This document shows positions 25,336 through 33,786 of a stretch of 64,000 nt of DNA, one piece after another (positions within the stretch are counted from its first letter, which is position 1; each line of letters begins with the position of its first letter). This DNA comes from JBGTFE01 sp049799955. Lineage in GTDB: Bacteria > Acidobacteriota > Blastocatellia > Pyrinomonadales > Pyrinomonadaceae. The stretch spans positions 34,549 to 98,548 of the forward strand of contig JBARIW010000066.1 of assembly GCA_049799955.1 (NCBI GenBank), given 5' to 3'. The notes under the pieces were generated by a model. The model did not search any database. It was not told the origin of the DNA and saw only the letters and a program-made list of their open reading frames with translations. Position numbers and translations under genes: made by a program.

Positions 25336-25850
25336 AAATCACTTTCTTTTTGCGGGTAAATCGAATAATAAATTGATAAAACTCCAGCCGCAATAATAGT
25401 TAATGTTCCCAAAAACCTAATCAATCCCGCAACCGTCTTTGTCGAATTTATCAAACCCGTTTGGGTCAAAAGATAATTCCAATCGTGAAAACTGCCCTCG
25501 CTTCCCGTCAAACCGCTCGTCAAAACAATCTGCATCGAAACCGAATCGCCGGCGTAAACGAAAACGTTCAAAACGCTCTGCCCGACCCAGAAAAGAATAA
25601 TCGCCGCCGAATAATATTTTTTGTTCCAGACAAAATAGACGGCAAAAATCGCGGGCACGATAATCTGAAAAAGCGAGCCGCCCGCGACCATCATAAATTC
25701 GCCGAACAGTCGAAAAAGAAGATGTCCGGTTTCGTGAATCGGCAAATCGACCAAATCCAGAAAACTTCCCTGATGCGGCGCGTAGGCAATCGAGAGAAAA
25801 TAGATGCTCAATAAAATCGCAAAGATAAGTTTCGGGTAATTGATTTGCAT
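25332..25850 (-). CDS. Integral membrane protein with HETGH motif
   Basis: At 172 residues with about four helices. The motif PIHETGHLLFRLFGEF at about residues 38-53 has the HExxH form of membrane metalloproteases of the M50 type, but the family's second NPxG/LDG-type motif is not seen. It may be a zinc-dependent membrane peptidase or a degenerate relative. It overlaps the SDR gene by 4 bp and follows the GNAT gene by 20 bp, suggesting a three-gene unit. Confidence 0.6.
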   Translation of the reverse strand: MQINYPKLIFAILLSIYFLSIAYAPHQGSFLDLVDLPIHETGHLLFRLFGEFMMVAGGSLFQIIVPAIFAVYFVWNKKYYSAAIILFWVGQSVLNVFVYAGDSVSMQIVLTSGLTGSEGSFHDWNYLLTQTGLINSTKTVAGLIRFLGTLTIIAAGVLSIYYSIYPQKESDL

Positions 25851-25870
25851 AATCTGCGAAAAAAAATCTT

Positions 25871-26383
25871 TTAGCGCGAGAGAAATTCCTCTTTTGAAAT
25901 CGAGTAAACTTTGCAGTCCAGTTCGTAATGATTTTCGATTCCTTCAAAGCTCATTCCGAGCTTTTCCATAATTCGCCACGAACCCGTATTTGCGGGCTGC
26001 GCGACGGCATAAATTTTCTCCAAACCAGCTTTTGCAAACCCGAATTCGAGCCACGCTTTCGCCGCTTCGAGACCGATGCCTTTGCGCCAGAATTCTTTCG
26101 CCATTCCGTAGCCGACTTCTATTTTGCCCGTTTCCTGAAGCGGCTGAAGCCCGCTCCAGCCAATCATCTCGCCCGACGCCTTCCAAATCATCGCGCTCAT
26201 CCCGAACCCGTATTTCGCGTAGCAGTCGATATAAAACTCCATTCGCTTTGCGACGGCTTCCGCGTTTTGATTTTTCAAGCCGCCGAGATAGCGGATTACT
26301 TCCTCGTCCGAGCGAAGCTCTATCAGCTTCGGCGCATCTTTCATAGTAAATTCACGGATGATAAGTCTTTCGGTTTCAATCAT
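25871..26383 (-). CDS. GNAT acetyltransferase (RimJ/RimL-like)
   Basis: It starts METERLIIREF-like (MIETERLIIREFTMKD), the RimJ/RimL opening. The acetyl-CoA motif is partly degenerate (EVGYGMAKEFWRKGIGLEAAKAWLEF, where R-x-x-G-x-G/A is represented by RKGIGLEA). Ends with PANTGSWRIMEKLGM, the family's usual 'N..S..v..KlGf' block. It probably N-acetylates a small molecule or protein N-terminus. It lies first in a probable operon with the HETGH membrane protein and the SDR. Confidence 0.87.
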   Translation of the reverse strand: MIETERLIIREFTMKDAPKLIELRSDEEVIRYLGGLKNQNAEAVAKRMEFYIDCYAKYGFGMSAMIWKASGEMIGWSGLQPLQETGKIEVGYGMAKEFWRKGIGLEAAKAWLEFGFAKAGLEKIYAVAQPANTGSWRIMEKLGMSFEGIENHYELDCKVYSISKEEFLSR

Positions 26384-26480
26384 ATTCGGACAAGTTTATT
26401 TTATTTCAAAAAAATTTGGAAGAAAATTTCTGTCGTGCCCGTCTAAATTATCAGTAAATTCTTTTGAAAGGAGAAATTTT

Positions 26481-27143
26481 ATGAATCAGCAAACTGAAAA
26501 CCGGCGAGATTTTCTAAAACGCGCGTCCCTTGCCGCTGTCGCGTTTCCGTTTTTAATCAACTGCAAGTCGGACACGATGGCGCAAAAAACCGAAAGCGCG
26601 CTTGAACTGATAAAGAAAAACGCCAATACTTCGCCCGCGGTCAACTGGTGCGGCGCGACAGACGCGCCCGACAATGTTTCGTGGAAAACCGCTTTGTCAA
26701 AAAAATCTGAAAAAGACGAGCCGATGATTATTTCGGGAACGGTTTTTCAGCCCGACGGCAAAACGCCTGCGCCGAATATTCTGATTTATTTTTATCACAC
26801 CGACACAGAAGGCTTTTACGGCAGAGGCAACGGCGAGCAGCGGCACGGACATTTTCGCGGCTGGATGCTGACCGATATAAAAGGCAGATACGAATTCAGC
26901 TCGATAAAACCTGCCGCATATCCCGAAAGAAAATTTGCCGCGCACGTTCACATGACTTTGACCGGAAAAAACTTCAAGGAAGATTCGATTGATTCGATTC
27001 TTTTTGAAGGTGATAAGCTTATTACTTCCGAAGAACGAAATATGGCTGGAAAAAAAGGCGGTTTCAATCCGATTGTGTCGCTCGAAAAAGGCTCGGACGG
27101 AATTCTTCGAGGCATCAGGAATATACAAATTTGGGAAGTTTAA
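26481..27143 (+). CDS. Tat-exported intradiol-dioxygenase-like protein
   Basis: The start at 26481 is supported by AAAGGAG and a signal with RRDFLKR (twin-arginine motif) then a hydrophobic core; a Cys (INCKS) near the end of the signal could be a lipid site. The mature domain matches the catechol/protocatechuate dioxygenase fold (PDGKTPAPNILIYFYHTD, GHFRGWMLTDIKGRYEF, KPAAYPERKFAAHVH). The iron ligands (Tyr in the YFYHTD or GFYGRG segment, Tyr in AAYP, and HVH) are present by pattern. It may open aromatic rings outside the cytoplasm. Unusually short (220 residues) with no obvious partner subunit. Confidence 0.78.
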   Translation: MNQQTENRRDFLKRASLAAVAFPFLINCKSDTMAQKTESALELIKKNANTSPAVNWCGATDAPDNVSWKTALSKKSEKDEPMIISGTVFQPDGKTPAPNILIYFYHTDTEGFYGRGNGEQRHGHFRGWMLTDIKGRYEFSSIKPAAYPERKFAAHVHMTLTGKNFKEDSIDSILFEGDKLITSEERNMAGKKGGFNPIVSLEKGSDGILRGIRNIQIWEV

Positions 27144-27148
27144 AGAAT

Positions 27149-27667
27149 ATGAAAAGAAAAGTTTTATTACTTTTAATGCTCTTTCTCGCGTCGGCTTTAT
27201 CTTTGAATTGCCAGACAAAACCGGCAGCCGGAAAAGTAAATCCGTGCAAATTCCTGTCATTTGCCGAAGCCGAAAAAATTCTCGGTCAACGTGTTCAGTT
27301 AATCACAAATTCGTGGGATTTCGCGGACGATAAAACCAGATTCGACTGCACCTATCGAAGCGTCGAAAAAGATAAGACGAGCGACCGGGAAACAAGCCTG
27401 TTTTTTACGCTCGAAGAAAGCGCGGACGAAGCCGGGGCGAAACAAATTTACGCGAATATTTGGAATTTGAACAAAAGTCACGCCGGAATCGAGATTTTAA
27501 GCGGAATCGGCGACGAAGCGTATGCGAGCGGCGATGAGTCGAATTTTCATTTCGTGATGGCGCGAAAAGGAAAATTTACGATTCGGCTCAAAATAAACAA
27601 TGTGGTCGAAACGACTTCGTTCGATGAATTAAAGGCTTTTGCGAAAAAAGTTATCAGCGAGATTTGA
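27149..27667 (+). CDS. Exported hypothetical protein, probable lipoprotein
   Basis: Starts MKRKVLLLLMLFLASALSLNC with a Cys at the end of the hydrophobic core, although SLNC is not a canonical lipobox. The mature domain (about 150 residues) begins NPCKFLSFAEAEKILGQRV, a pattern seen in exported proteins of unknown function, and has a second Cys (DCTYRS). It starts 5 bp after the dioxygenase-like gene. No function is assigned. Confidence 0.6.
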   Translation: MKRKVLLLLMLFLASALSLNCQTKPAAGKVNPCKFLSFAEAEKILGQRVQLITNSWDFADDKTRFDCTYRSVEKDKTSDRETSLFFTLEESADEAGAKQIYANIWNLNKSHAGIEILSGIGDEAYASGDESNFHFVMARKGKFTIRLKINNVVETTSFDELKAFAKKVISEI

Positions 27668-27694
27668 AGACTCGAATTTAAGAGGAGAAAAAGT

Positions 27695-28681
27695 ATGTTC
27701 AAAATAATCGGTTTTATCCTAATATTTATTGCTTTCGGCTCGGCGGCTTTCGCCTGTCATTCAACAAAATCGAGCGATTACGTCTGGAACGAAGTAACCA
27801 AATCAGCCAATTATCCGCAAGGATACGGCTTTCCGGTTTTTGTGATAGACAATCGGATGGTCGCCTTTCATCACGAGGCGGTCTGGAATTCTGCCGACGG
27901 CGTAAACTGGACGAAAACCGATTTGCCGTCGGTCAAGCATGACGCTTACGAAGCGAGATACATTCAATTTAACAACGCCGTTTACGCGCTCGGACAAAAT
28001 CAGGGCAATTATCTTAAAGGCATTCGATTCGGCTCGACGGTTCGGCGCACGACCGATTTCAAAAAATGGGAAATGCTCGCCGAAAAATCCGAGCTTCCCG
28101 ACCGAGTTTTTTACGGCTCGATTGTTTTCGGCGGAAAAATCTGGCTGATGGGCGGCTACGACGGGGAAAATTATCACAACGACATCTGGAATTCGGCGGA
28201 CGGCGTGCGCTGGACGCGCGTTTCCGCTCGCGCCGCGTGGAGTCCGCGCAACGCCGGAGTTCTCATCGAATTTAAAAACCGAATCTGGATGCTCGGCGGC
28301 GGCGTAATCGACGGAATGAAGACCGATAATCCAAACTCGGGCAAAGAAATCTGGTCGTCCGCCGATGGCGTTAAATGGACGCTTGAAACTGCCGAACTGG
28401 AACTCTCCGCGCTCGGAACGCCGGTAGTTTTCGACAATAAACTCTGGCTCGTCGGCGCAAATCGCAATGACGGTAATTTTGCGAGGTCGTCTCTGGTTTC
28501 GGACGACGCGATTACGTGGCGTGAAGAATCCGCTCCGTGGTCGCCGCGCGGCGCGGTCGCCGTTTGGATTTTCGGCGGCAAGCTTTTTATAACCGGCGGC
28601 AAATACTCGTATATGAAAAGCGGCGAGCCTGTTTTTGTTTATAGCAACGACGTTTGGGCAATGAGCCGAAAATCGGAGTAG
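27695..28681 (+). CDS. Secreted Kelch-like/galactose-oxidase-type propeller protein
   Basis: A signal peptide ends near AAFAC, with the Cys possibly lipid-modified. The mature protein (about 305 residues) repeats the module 'VWNSADGV-W-T' and 'L--GG--' (DIWNSADGVRWTR, EIWSSADGVKWTL, IWLMGGYDGENYHND, LFITGGKYSY), typical of Kelch/galactose-oxidase N-terminal propellers. It sits directly before the ECF sigma factor, 19 bp upstream of its ATG, so it may be co-transcribed. Its ligand is unknown. Confidence 0.7.
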   Translation: MFKIIGFILIFIAFGSAAFACHSTKSSDYVWNEVTKSANYPQGYGFPVFVIDNRMVAFHHEAVWNSADGVNWTKTDLPSVKHDAYEARYIQFNNAVYALGQNQGNYLKGIRFGSTVRRTTDFKKWEMLAEKSELPDRVFYGSIVFGGKIWLMGGYDGENYHNDIWNSADGVRWTRVSARAAWSPRNAGVLIEFKNRIWMLGGGVIDGMKTDNPNSGKEIWSSADGVKWTLETAELELSALGTPVVFDNKLWLVGANRNDGNFARSSLVSDDAITWREESAPWSPRGAVAVWIFGGKLFITGGKYSYMKSGEPVFVYSNDVWAMSRKSE

Positions 28682-28699
28682 AATCTTTGAAAACCCGAA

Positions 28700-29272
28700 A
28701 TGGAGCGATTCGCCTTGATGACCGAGAAAAGATTTGAACAGGACTTGCTTGCCGAATGCAGAAACGGGAAGCGCGAGGCTTTCGAATCGCTCTACGCAAA
28801 CAATCAAAAACGCGTTTTCTCGGTCGCGCTGAATTTTTTCGGCGGCAACCATGAAATAGCGAAAGATATTACGCAGCAGGTTTTTTTGAAAATTTTTTAT
28901 AAAATCGGCGAGTTTCGGGGCGACGCGGAATTTACGACGTGGCTTTATCGAATCACGGTCAACGCTTGTCTCGACGAGCAGCGCAAGACGCGCCGGTTTG
29001 TCTCGATTGAAAATTTTCTCGGCGTATTCAGAGTGAAACGCTCGCAGGACGAAAAAGTTTACAGGCACGAAATTTCCGGCGAAATCGGGCAAGCCGTCGC
29101 AAAACTGAAACCGAAATTTCGCCTGCCGATTCTTTTGAAATACGTCGAAGGTCTTTCGTATGAAGAAATAGCCAAAGTTCTCGACTGCTCGATGGGAACG
29201 GTCGCGTCGCGCCTGAATCGCGGGCATAAGATGCTGGCGGGCAAGCTCGCACATTTGAAAGGTGAGATTTAA
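28700..29272 (+). CDS. ECF-type RNA polymerase sigma factor
   Basis: Region 2 shows DLLAECRNGKREAFESLY and DITQQVFLKIFYKIGEFRGDAEFTTWLYRITVNACLDE; region 4 shows KLKPKFRLPILLKYVEGLSYEEIAKVLDCSMGTVASRLNRG with a clear helix-turn-helix. This is a typical ECF sigma factor of about 185 residues. The start could be 28700 or 28718 (MTEKRF). The next gene encodes its likely anti-sigma factor with a zinc-binding motif. The signal and target promoters are not visible. Confidence 0.93.
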   Translation: MERFALMTEKRFEQDLLAECRNGKREAFESLYANNQKRVFSVALNFFGGNHEIAKDITQQVFLKIFYKIGEFRGDAEFTTWLYRITVNACLDEQRKTRRFVSIENFLGVFRVKRSQDEKVYRHEISGEIGQAVAKLKPKFRLPILLKYVEGLSYEEIAKVLDCSMGTVASRLNRGHKMLAGKLAHLKGEI

Positions 29273-29396
29273 TTTCACCACAGAGACACAGAGACACAGA
29301 GATTTTTAGAATATGAAACCACAGACTTATACAGATGACCACAGATTTAATTTTGATTTAATTTATCTCTGCGTCTCTGCGGTTAAAAAGTAGTAA
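29273..29396. repeat. Intergenic repeat, 'CACAGAGACACAGAG' family (degenerate arms)
   Basis: Left words ACCACAGAGACACAGAG and right words CTCTGCGTCTCTGCGGT are imperfect complements around an AT-rich centre. It lies between the sigma and anti-sigma genes. Related elements at 52453, 53026 and 54551. Confidence 0.7.
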
Positions 29397-29399
29397 AAA

Positions 29400-30728
29400 A
29401 TGCAAGAACACGTAACAGAAAAACTTTCCGCATATCTCAATCACGAGCTGCCAAAAGAGCAGCGGCAGCAGATTGCCGGGCATCTTTTGCAGTGTGAAAA
29501 TTGCCGGAACGAACACGACGAAATCAAGCTCGGCGCGACTTTGGCGAGCCAATTACAGCGCGCCGATGCGCCTCAAAGCGTCTGGAATGAGATTGAGAAT
29601 TCTTTAAACGGAGAGCAAACGACGAAAATTTCGCCAGTTCCGTATTTTACTTTTTTAAGCCTGCGCGGTTTGACGACCGCCGCGACAGTTTTAGTAATCG
29701 TTTTCGGTTTAATTGCGGCGATTTATTTCGGTTTTCTGAGAAACAAATCAGCGGAGATTGCAGAAACCAAACCGGCGGTCAATCAAATTGAAATGCCGGA
29801 AACCGCGCTGACGCCGTTTGAAATTCCGGCAAATCAAAATACGAATTCGCAAATTGCGCCGGATGCTGATTCAAACGTTCAAATTCAGCCGCCGGGCACA
29901 AATTCTAATGTAAAAGCTTCGCCGAAAATCAATCCGGTTCAATCGCCGAATAAGCCGAAAGAAACGATTATCGCGCAAACGAATCTGCCTTCGTGGAACG
30001 TCGAAACGCTTGCCGGAACGCCGACGGCTGGAAATCGTTCGATTTCTGAAAACGGAAAACTTCTCGTCGGGCAGTTTCTCGAAACCGATGGAAATTCGCG
30101 GGCGCGCGTTCAGGTTGCGAATATCGGACAGGTCGAGATTCAACCGAATTCGCGCGTTCAGCTTGTCGAAACAAGCCTGACCGGGCATCGGCTTTCTCTG
30201 ACGCGCGGTGTTTTGAAGGCGAAAATTCTCGCGCCGCCGAGACTTTTTATCGTCGACACGCCTTCGGCGGTTGCGGTCGATTTGGGCTGCGAATACACGC
30301 TCGAAGTCGATAAGGACGGCAACAGCAAGCTGCACGTTATAACGGGTTATGTCGCTTTGGAGCGCGACGGGCGCGAATCGATTGTTCCGGCAGGCGCATT
30401 TTGTCTGACAAGGCGCGGACAAGGCATCGGAACGCCGTTTTCGGAAGACGCTTCGGAAGCTTTTCAAAACGCGCTCATTCGATTCGATTTTCAAAACGGC
30501 GGAAGCAATGCTTTACAGGAAATCATCAAAGAATCCGCTTTTTATGACACGCTTTCTTTATGGCATCTGCTTTCGGAAACTCAAAAAAACGACCGCGAAA
30601 AAGTTTTCGACGCGCTTGCCGGATATGTGAAGCCGCCTGCGGGAACGACCCGTGAAGGCATCTTGAAATTGGATAAAAAAATGCTCGACCAGTGGTGGAA
30701 GGAAATCGAAAGCATTTGGTTTGAGTAA
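29400..30728 (+). CDS. Anti-sigma factor with zinc-finger and FecR-like domain
   Basis: The N-terminus has the zf-HC2 anti-sigma motif HLLQCENC (H-x3-C-x2-C), then a membrane helix at about residues 93-112 (AATVLVIVFGLIAAIYFGF), an Asn/Pro/Gln-rich linker, and a FecR-like domain (VQVANIGQVEIQPNSRVQLVETSLTGHRLSLTRGVLKAKILAPPRLFIVDTPSAVAVDLGCEY). The cytoplasmic zinc domain would bind the preceding ECF sigma factor; the extracytoplasmic FecR-like domain could sense a surface signal. No TonB receptor is adjacent. The gene follows the sigma gene by 127 bp and is probably in the same operon. Confidence 0.85.
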   Translation: MQEHVTEKLSAYLNHELPKEQRQQIAGHLLQCENCRNEHDEIKLGATLASQLQRADAPQSVWNEIENSLNGEQTTKISPVPYFTFLSLRGLTTAATVLVIVFGLIAAIYFGFLRNKSAEIAETKPAVNQIEMPETALTPFEIPANQNTNSQIAPDADSNVQIQPPGTNSNVKASPKINPVQSPNKPKETIIAQTNLPSWNVETLAGTPTAGNRSISENGKLLVGQFLETDGNSRARVQVANIGQVEIQPNSRVQLVETSLTGHRLSLTRGVLKAKILAPPRLFIVDTPSAVAVDLGCEYTLEVDKDGNSKLHVITGYVALERDGRESIVPAGAFCLTRRGQGIGTPFSEDASEAFQNALIRFDFQNGGSNALQEIIKESAFYDTLSLWHLLSETQKNDREKVFDALAGYVKPPAGTTREGILKLDKKMLDQWWKEIESIWFE

Positions 30729-30827
30729 GCAGATTAATTAAAGAAAAGACAAGGTTTATCGAAAAGAGCCTGAATTGTAATTCAGAGATTCCAAGCTACA
30801 GCTTTGTCAAAAATAAGGAGAAAAACT

Positions 30828-32066
30828 ATGAAACGCAGCTTATTTTTATTATCAATCGCCAGCTATCTGGCGCTAACTTTAACTCTCCTCGATTTCAGTA
30901 TCCCGAAAAAATCGGAAGCCAAATCGAAACCGGCTGATTTGATTGTTCACGAATGGGGAACGTTCACTTCGATTGCCGGACGAAACGGCATCGCGCTTGA
31001 CTGGCGACCGCTCAACGGCGCGTCGGACTTGCCGAAATTCGTTTATAACAAAGACGAGAACGAAGGCTTTCGCGGAACCTACGGCGAAAAAATTGTAACC
31101 GGGCAGAAAGGCAGCATCATCGCCAAAATTCGGATGGAAACGCCGGTCATTTATTTTTACACGCCGAAGGAAATGGAAGTAAACGTCAAAGTCGATTTTC
31201 CGAGCGGTGACATTACCGAATGGTATCCGCAAGCGAGCGTCGTCAACACTAAATACGCGCCGAACGAGGAAGGCGGCAGATTTTCTTCCGGCATCAACTG
31301 GGGAACGATAAAGCTTCTGCCCGATGAAAACCCGAACTTTCTGCGCGAAGTTTCCTACAGCCATTATTATCCGGCGCGCGAAACGGACGCCGTGCCGGTT
31401 CAAATCTGCAACGCCGATAAAACAAAAATCGAAAAGGAAAAGTTTCTTTTTTATCGAGGCGTCGGGAATTTTCCCCTGCCTGTGTCCGTGAAAATCAGCG
31501 GCAAAAATCTGACTTTGTCGAATACCGGGCAGGAAGAAATCAAAAATCTCGTCGTTTTTGAAAATCGGGGCGGAAAGCTCGGCTTTCGTGTTGTCGATAA
31601 GCTTGCAAAAGAGGCAATCGTCGAGCGTCCGGCTCTGAACACAACGCTCAGCGATGTTTTAGGCGAGCTGCAAAATTTTCTCGTCACCGAAGGTCTTTAT
31701 GAAAAGGAAGCAAAGGCGATGATAAAGACGTGGCAGGATTCGTGGTTTGAAGAAGGCTTGCGCGTTTTCTACATTTTGCCGGGCAAGGCGACGAACGAAG
31801 TTTTGCCGCTTTCCATCAGTCCGCAGCCGAAAGAACTTGTCAGAGTTCTCGTCGGACGCGCCGAAGTCATTACGCCCGAGCTAGAGCAGGACGTGAAAAG
31901 ACAAGCCAATCTTCTAAAATCAACGTCGGCTGAAATAAGAGAAGAAGCGCGGCAAAATCTGCGGAAACACGGCAGATTCTACGAGCCGATTCTGAAAAGT
32001 ATTCTGGAAAGCGAAAAAGACGCGAAAGTTCGTGAGCAGATTCAAAGATTAATTGATTTGAGCTAG
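30828..32066 (+). CDS. Exported hypothetical protein ('VHEWGTFTS' family)
   Basis: AAGGAG precedes the ATG at 30828. A signal peptide ends about SEAK, then LIVHEWGTFTSIAGRNG, a motif of an uncharacterised family of exported proteins that I recognise from other phyla but cannot name. The next 300 residues are beta-rich and contain FYTPKEMEV and FPSGDITEWYPQA. The C-terminal 60 residues are helical (RQANLLKSTSAEIREEARQ). No enzyme motif is certain. It is not obviously part of the sigma/anti-sigma unit, but its start is only 99 bp downstream. Confidence 0.65.
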   Translation: MKRSLFLLSIASYLALTLTLLDFSIPKKSEAKSKPADLIVHEWGTFTSIAGRNGIALDWRPLNGASDLPKFVYNKDENEGFRGTYGEKIVTGQKGSIIAKIRMETPVIYFYTPKEMEVNVKVDFPSGDITEWYPQASVVNTKYAPNEEGGRFSSGINWGTIKLLPDENPNFLREVSYSHYYPARETDAVPVQICNADKTKIEKEKFLFYRGVGNFPLPVSVKISGKNLTLSNTGQEEIKNLVVFENRGGKLGFRVVDKLAKEAIVERPALNTTLSDVLGELQNFLVTEGLYEKEAKAMIKTWQDSWFEEGLRVFYILPGKATNEVLPLSISPQPKELVRVLVGRAEVITPELEQDVKRQANLLKSTSAEIREEARQNLRKHGRFYEPILKSILESEKDAKVREQIQRLIDLS

Positions 32067-32071
32067 AAAAA

Positions 32072-32335
32072 TCAACGGTGAGATTCCGCATAATCACGCA
32101 AGGCAGTATTGACAAGATTTTGAAAATCACTGCCTTGCTTTTTATACCAATCGGCAATTTCTTCATCAACATTTAACAAAACCGAAACTTTCCCCTTCGG
32201 GACGCGCAATTTTGCACCGGCAAAAAAGTTTTCATCCAGAGCTGGAATATCCGAAGTGTCGATTTCTTCATCGGAAATCGTCTTCAGATGTTCCCAATTC
32301 GTTTCGGAGCATTTTTTCAAAATTTTCTCGTTCAT
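32072..32335 (-). CDS. BrnA-like antitoxin
   Basis: At 87 residues: IDTSDIPALDENFFAGAKLRVPKGKVSVLLNVDEEIADWYKKQGSDFQNLVNTALRDY, the usual BrnA pattern of a short acidic N-terminus and a ribbon-helix-helix-type C-terminus. It would bind and neutralise the toxin and repress its own promoter. The ATG lies 3 bp after the stop of the toxin-like gene. Confidence 0.82.
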   Translation of the reverse strand: MNEKILKKCSETNWEHLKTISDEEIDTSDIPALDENFFAGAKLRVPKGKVSVLLNVDEEIADWYKKQGSDFQNLVNTALRDYAESHR

Positions 32336-32338
32336 ATC

Positions 32339-32584
32339 TTAATTTCGCTCGGTAAAAACTATAACGACGATGAAATTTCTAAGAAAACCGATGCCGATTT
32401 GCCGTGTTTCGCCGTAATCTTCACGTTTATCAACCTGAACAAACATGGGCGCTTCGAAGATTTCCCAAGCGTCGGCAAAATCTAAATTATGTTTGCGGAT
32501 ATTTTCTTTATTTTTTTCCTCGTTCCATTCAAAATTTATATTAAATGAACAAGCAAGCCGTCTTTCAGTTTCGGCTCGAACCAC
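32339..32584 (-). CDS. BrnT-like toxin, C-terminally shortened
   Basis: FEWNEEKNKENIRKHNLDFADAWEIFEAP is the BrnT family opening (EWD-x-x-K--N--KH---F-eA---F). The family normally continues after the TER segment with an I-I-S-A-R-x-A stretch and ends with a helix. Here the frame stops at FTERN and the antitoxin ATG follows within 3 bp, so about 20-30 residues are missing. The upstream start is unclear: the only ATG in frame (32584) overlaps the end of the DUF1015 gene by 49 bp. The toxin is probably inactive or unusual. Confidence 0.72.
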   Translation of the reverse strand: MVRAETERRLACSFNINFEWNEEKNKENIRKHNLDFADAWEIFEAPMFVQVDKREDYGETRQIGIGFLRNFIVVIVFTERN

Positions 32585-33762
32585 GTCGATTTCGGCGGCA
32601 TAATCTCGCCCATATCGGAGACGGCGAAAAGGTCGTCCATCGTCGTCGGGAAAAGCGAAAAAGCGAGTTTTGCGACGCCTTCGTCAACTATCTTTTCCAG
32701 TTCATCCGTTCCGCGCGCGCCGCCGACGAAGCCGATTCTTTTATCCGTTCGCGGGTCGTTGATTCCGAGAATCGGGTTTAAGAGATAATCCTGCAAAATG
32801 CTCACGTCCAAGCCTTCAATCGGGTCGAGCGCACGGAAAAACTGCACGTTGAAGCTCAAAAGATACCATTTGCCGTTCGTATACATGCAAAATTCGCCGT
32901 GATTCGCGGGAACTTTTTCGTCCGTCTCCGTAACGATAAATTTTTCGCGGATTTTGTGGAAAAATTCTTCTTCACTCAAGCCGTTTAAATCTTTTACGAC
33001 GCGGTTATAAGCCATAATCCGCAAATCTTCCGACGGGAACATTCCGGCAACGACGAAATTATAATCTTCCGCGCCGGTGTGCCCGGCGTTTAAAGCTTGC
33101 AGTTTTTCGCGCGCCAGTTTCGCGCTTTCCATCCGGTGATGACCGTCGGCGATATAGAGCGCGGGAACTTCTTTAAATGCCCCGACAATATCTTCGGTCA
33201 AAGCGACGCGCCAGATGGTCTGGCGAATTCCGTCGGGACAGTGAAAGCTGTAAATCGGCTTTGTCTCGACCGCTTCGGCAATCAGCCGTTTTATCTTTTC
33301 CGTATTGCGAAAAGCGAGAAAAATCAAGCCGGTCTGCGCGCGCAGAGCGAGCATGTGCGCGGTTCGGTCTTCGACTTTATCGGGACGCGTGTTTTCGTGT
33401 TTTTTGATAACGCCAAGCTCGTACTCGTCGATGGAACAGCACGCGACAACGCCCGTCTGCGAATGCGTTTCGGCGGCGAGACGATAAATATAAACGCTCG
33501 GCTCGGCTTCATTGGCAAAAATTTGACGGTCGATAAATTTCTGTAAATTTTCCTTCGCGCGGGCGAAAACTTCTTCGACCGGCGGATTTGAGCCTTCGGG
33601 AAATTCGGCTTCCGAGCGCGTAACGCGCAGGAAACTGACCGGATTTTTTTCGATAAACGCGCGCACTTCCGATTCGTAAACGACATCGTAAGGCACGCAC
33701 GATACCTGCTTTGCCTTTTCAAGCGTGGGGCGCAAAGCGCGGAAAGGTTTGATTACTGCCAC
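32536..33762 (-). CDS. DUF1015 family protein
   Basis: At 408 residues with the family hallmarks: MAVIKPFRALRPTLEKAKQVSCVPYDVVYESEVRAF, RPDKVEDR, PALYIADGHHRMESA and KRIGFVGGARG. DUF1015 proteins are widespread cytoplasmic proteins whose genes are often near serine-synthesis genes; the function remains uncharacterised. No signal peptide or membrane helix. No serine gene lies next to it here. Confidence 0.9.
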   Translation of the reverse strand: MAVIKPFRALRPTLEKAKQVSCVPYDVVYESEVRAFIEKNPVSFLRVTRSEAEFPEGSNPPVEEVFARAKENLQKFIDRQIFANEAEPSVYIYRLAAETHSQTGVVACCSIDEYELGVIKKHENTRPDKVEDRTAHMLALRAQTGLIFLAFRNTEKIKRLIAEAVETKPIYSFHCPDGIRQTIWRVALTEDIVGAFKEVPALYIADGHHRMESAKLAREKLQALNAGHTGAEDYNFVVAGMFPSEDLRIMAYNRVVKDLNGLSEEEFFHKIREKFIVTETDEKVPANHGEFCMYTNGKWYLLSFNVQFFRALDPIEGLDVSILQDYLLNPILGINDPRTDKRIGFVGGARGTDELEKIVDEGVAKLAFSLFPTTMDDLFAVSDMGEIMPPKSTWFEPKLKDGLLVHLI

Positions 33763-33786
33763 TTAAAAAATTCTCCTCGAAATCTA

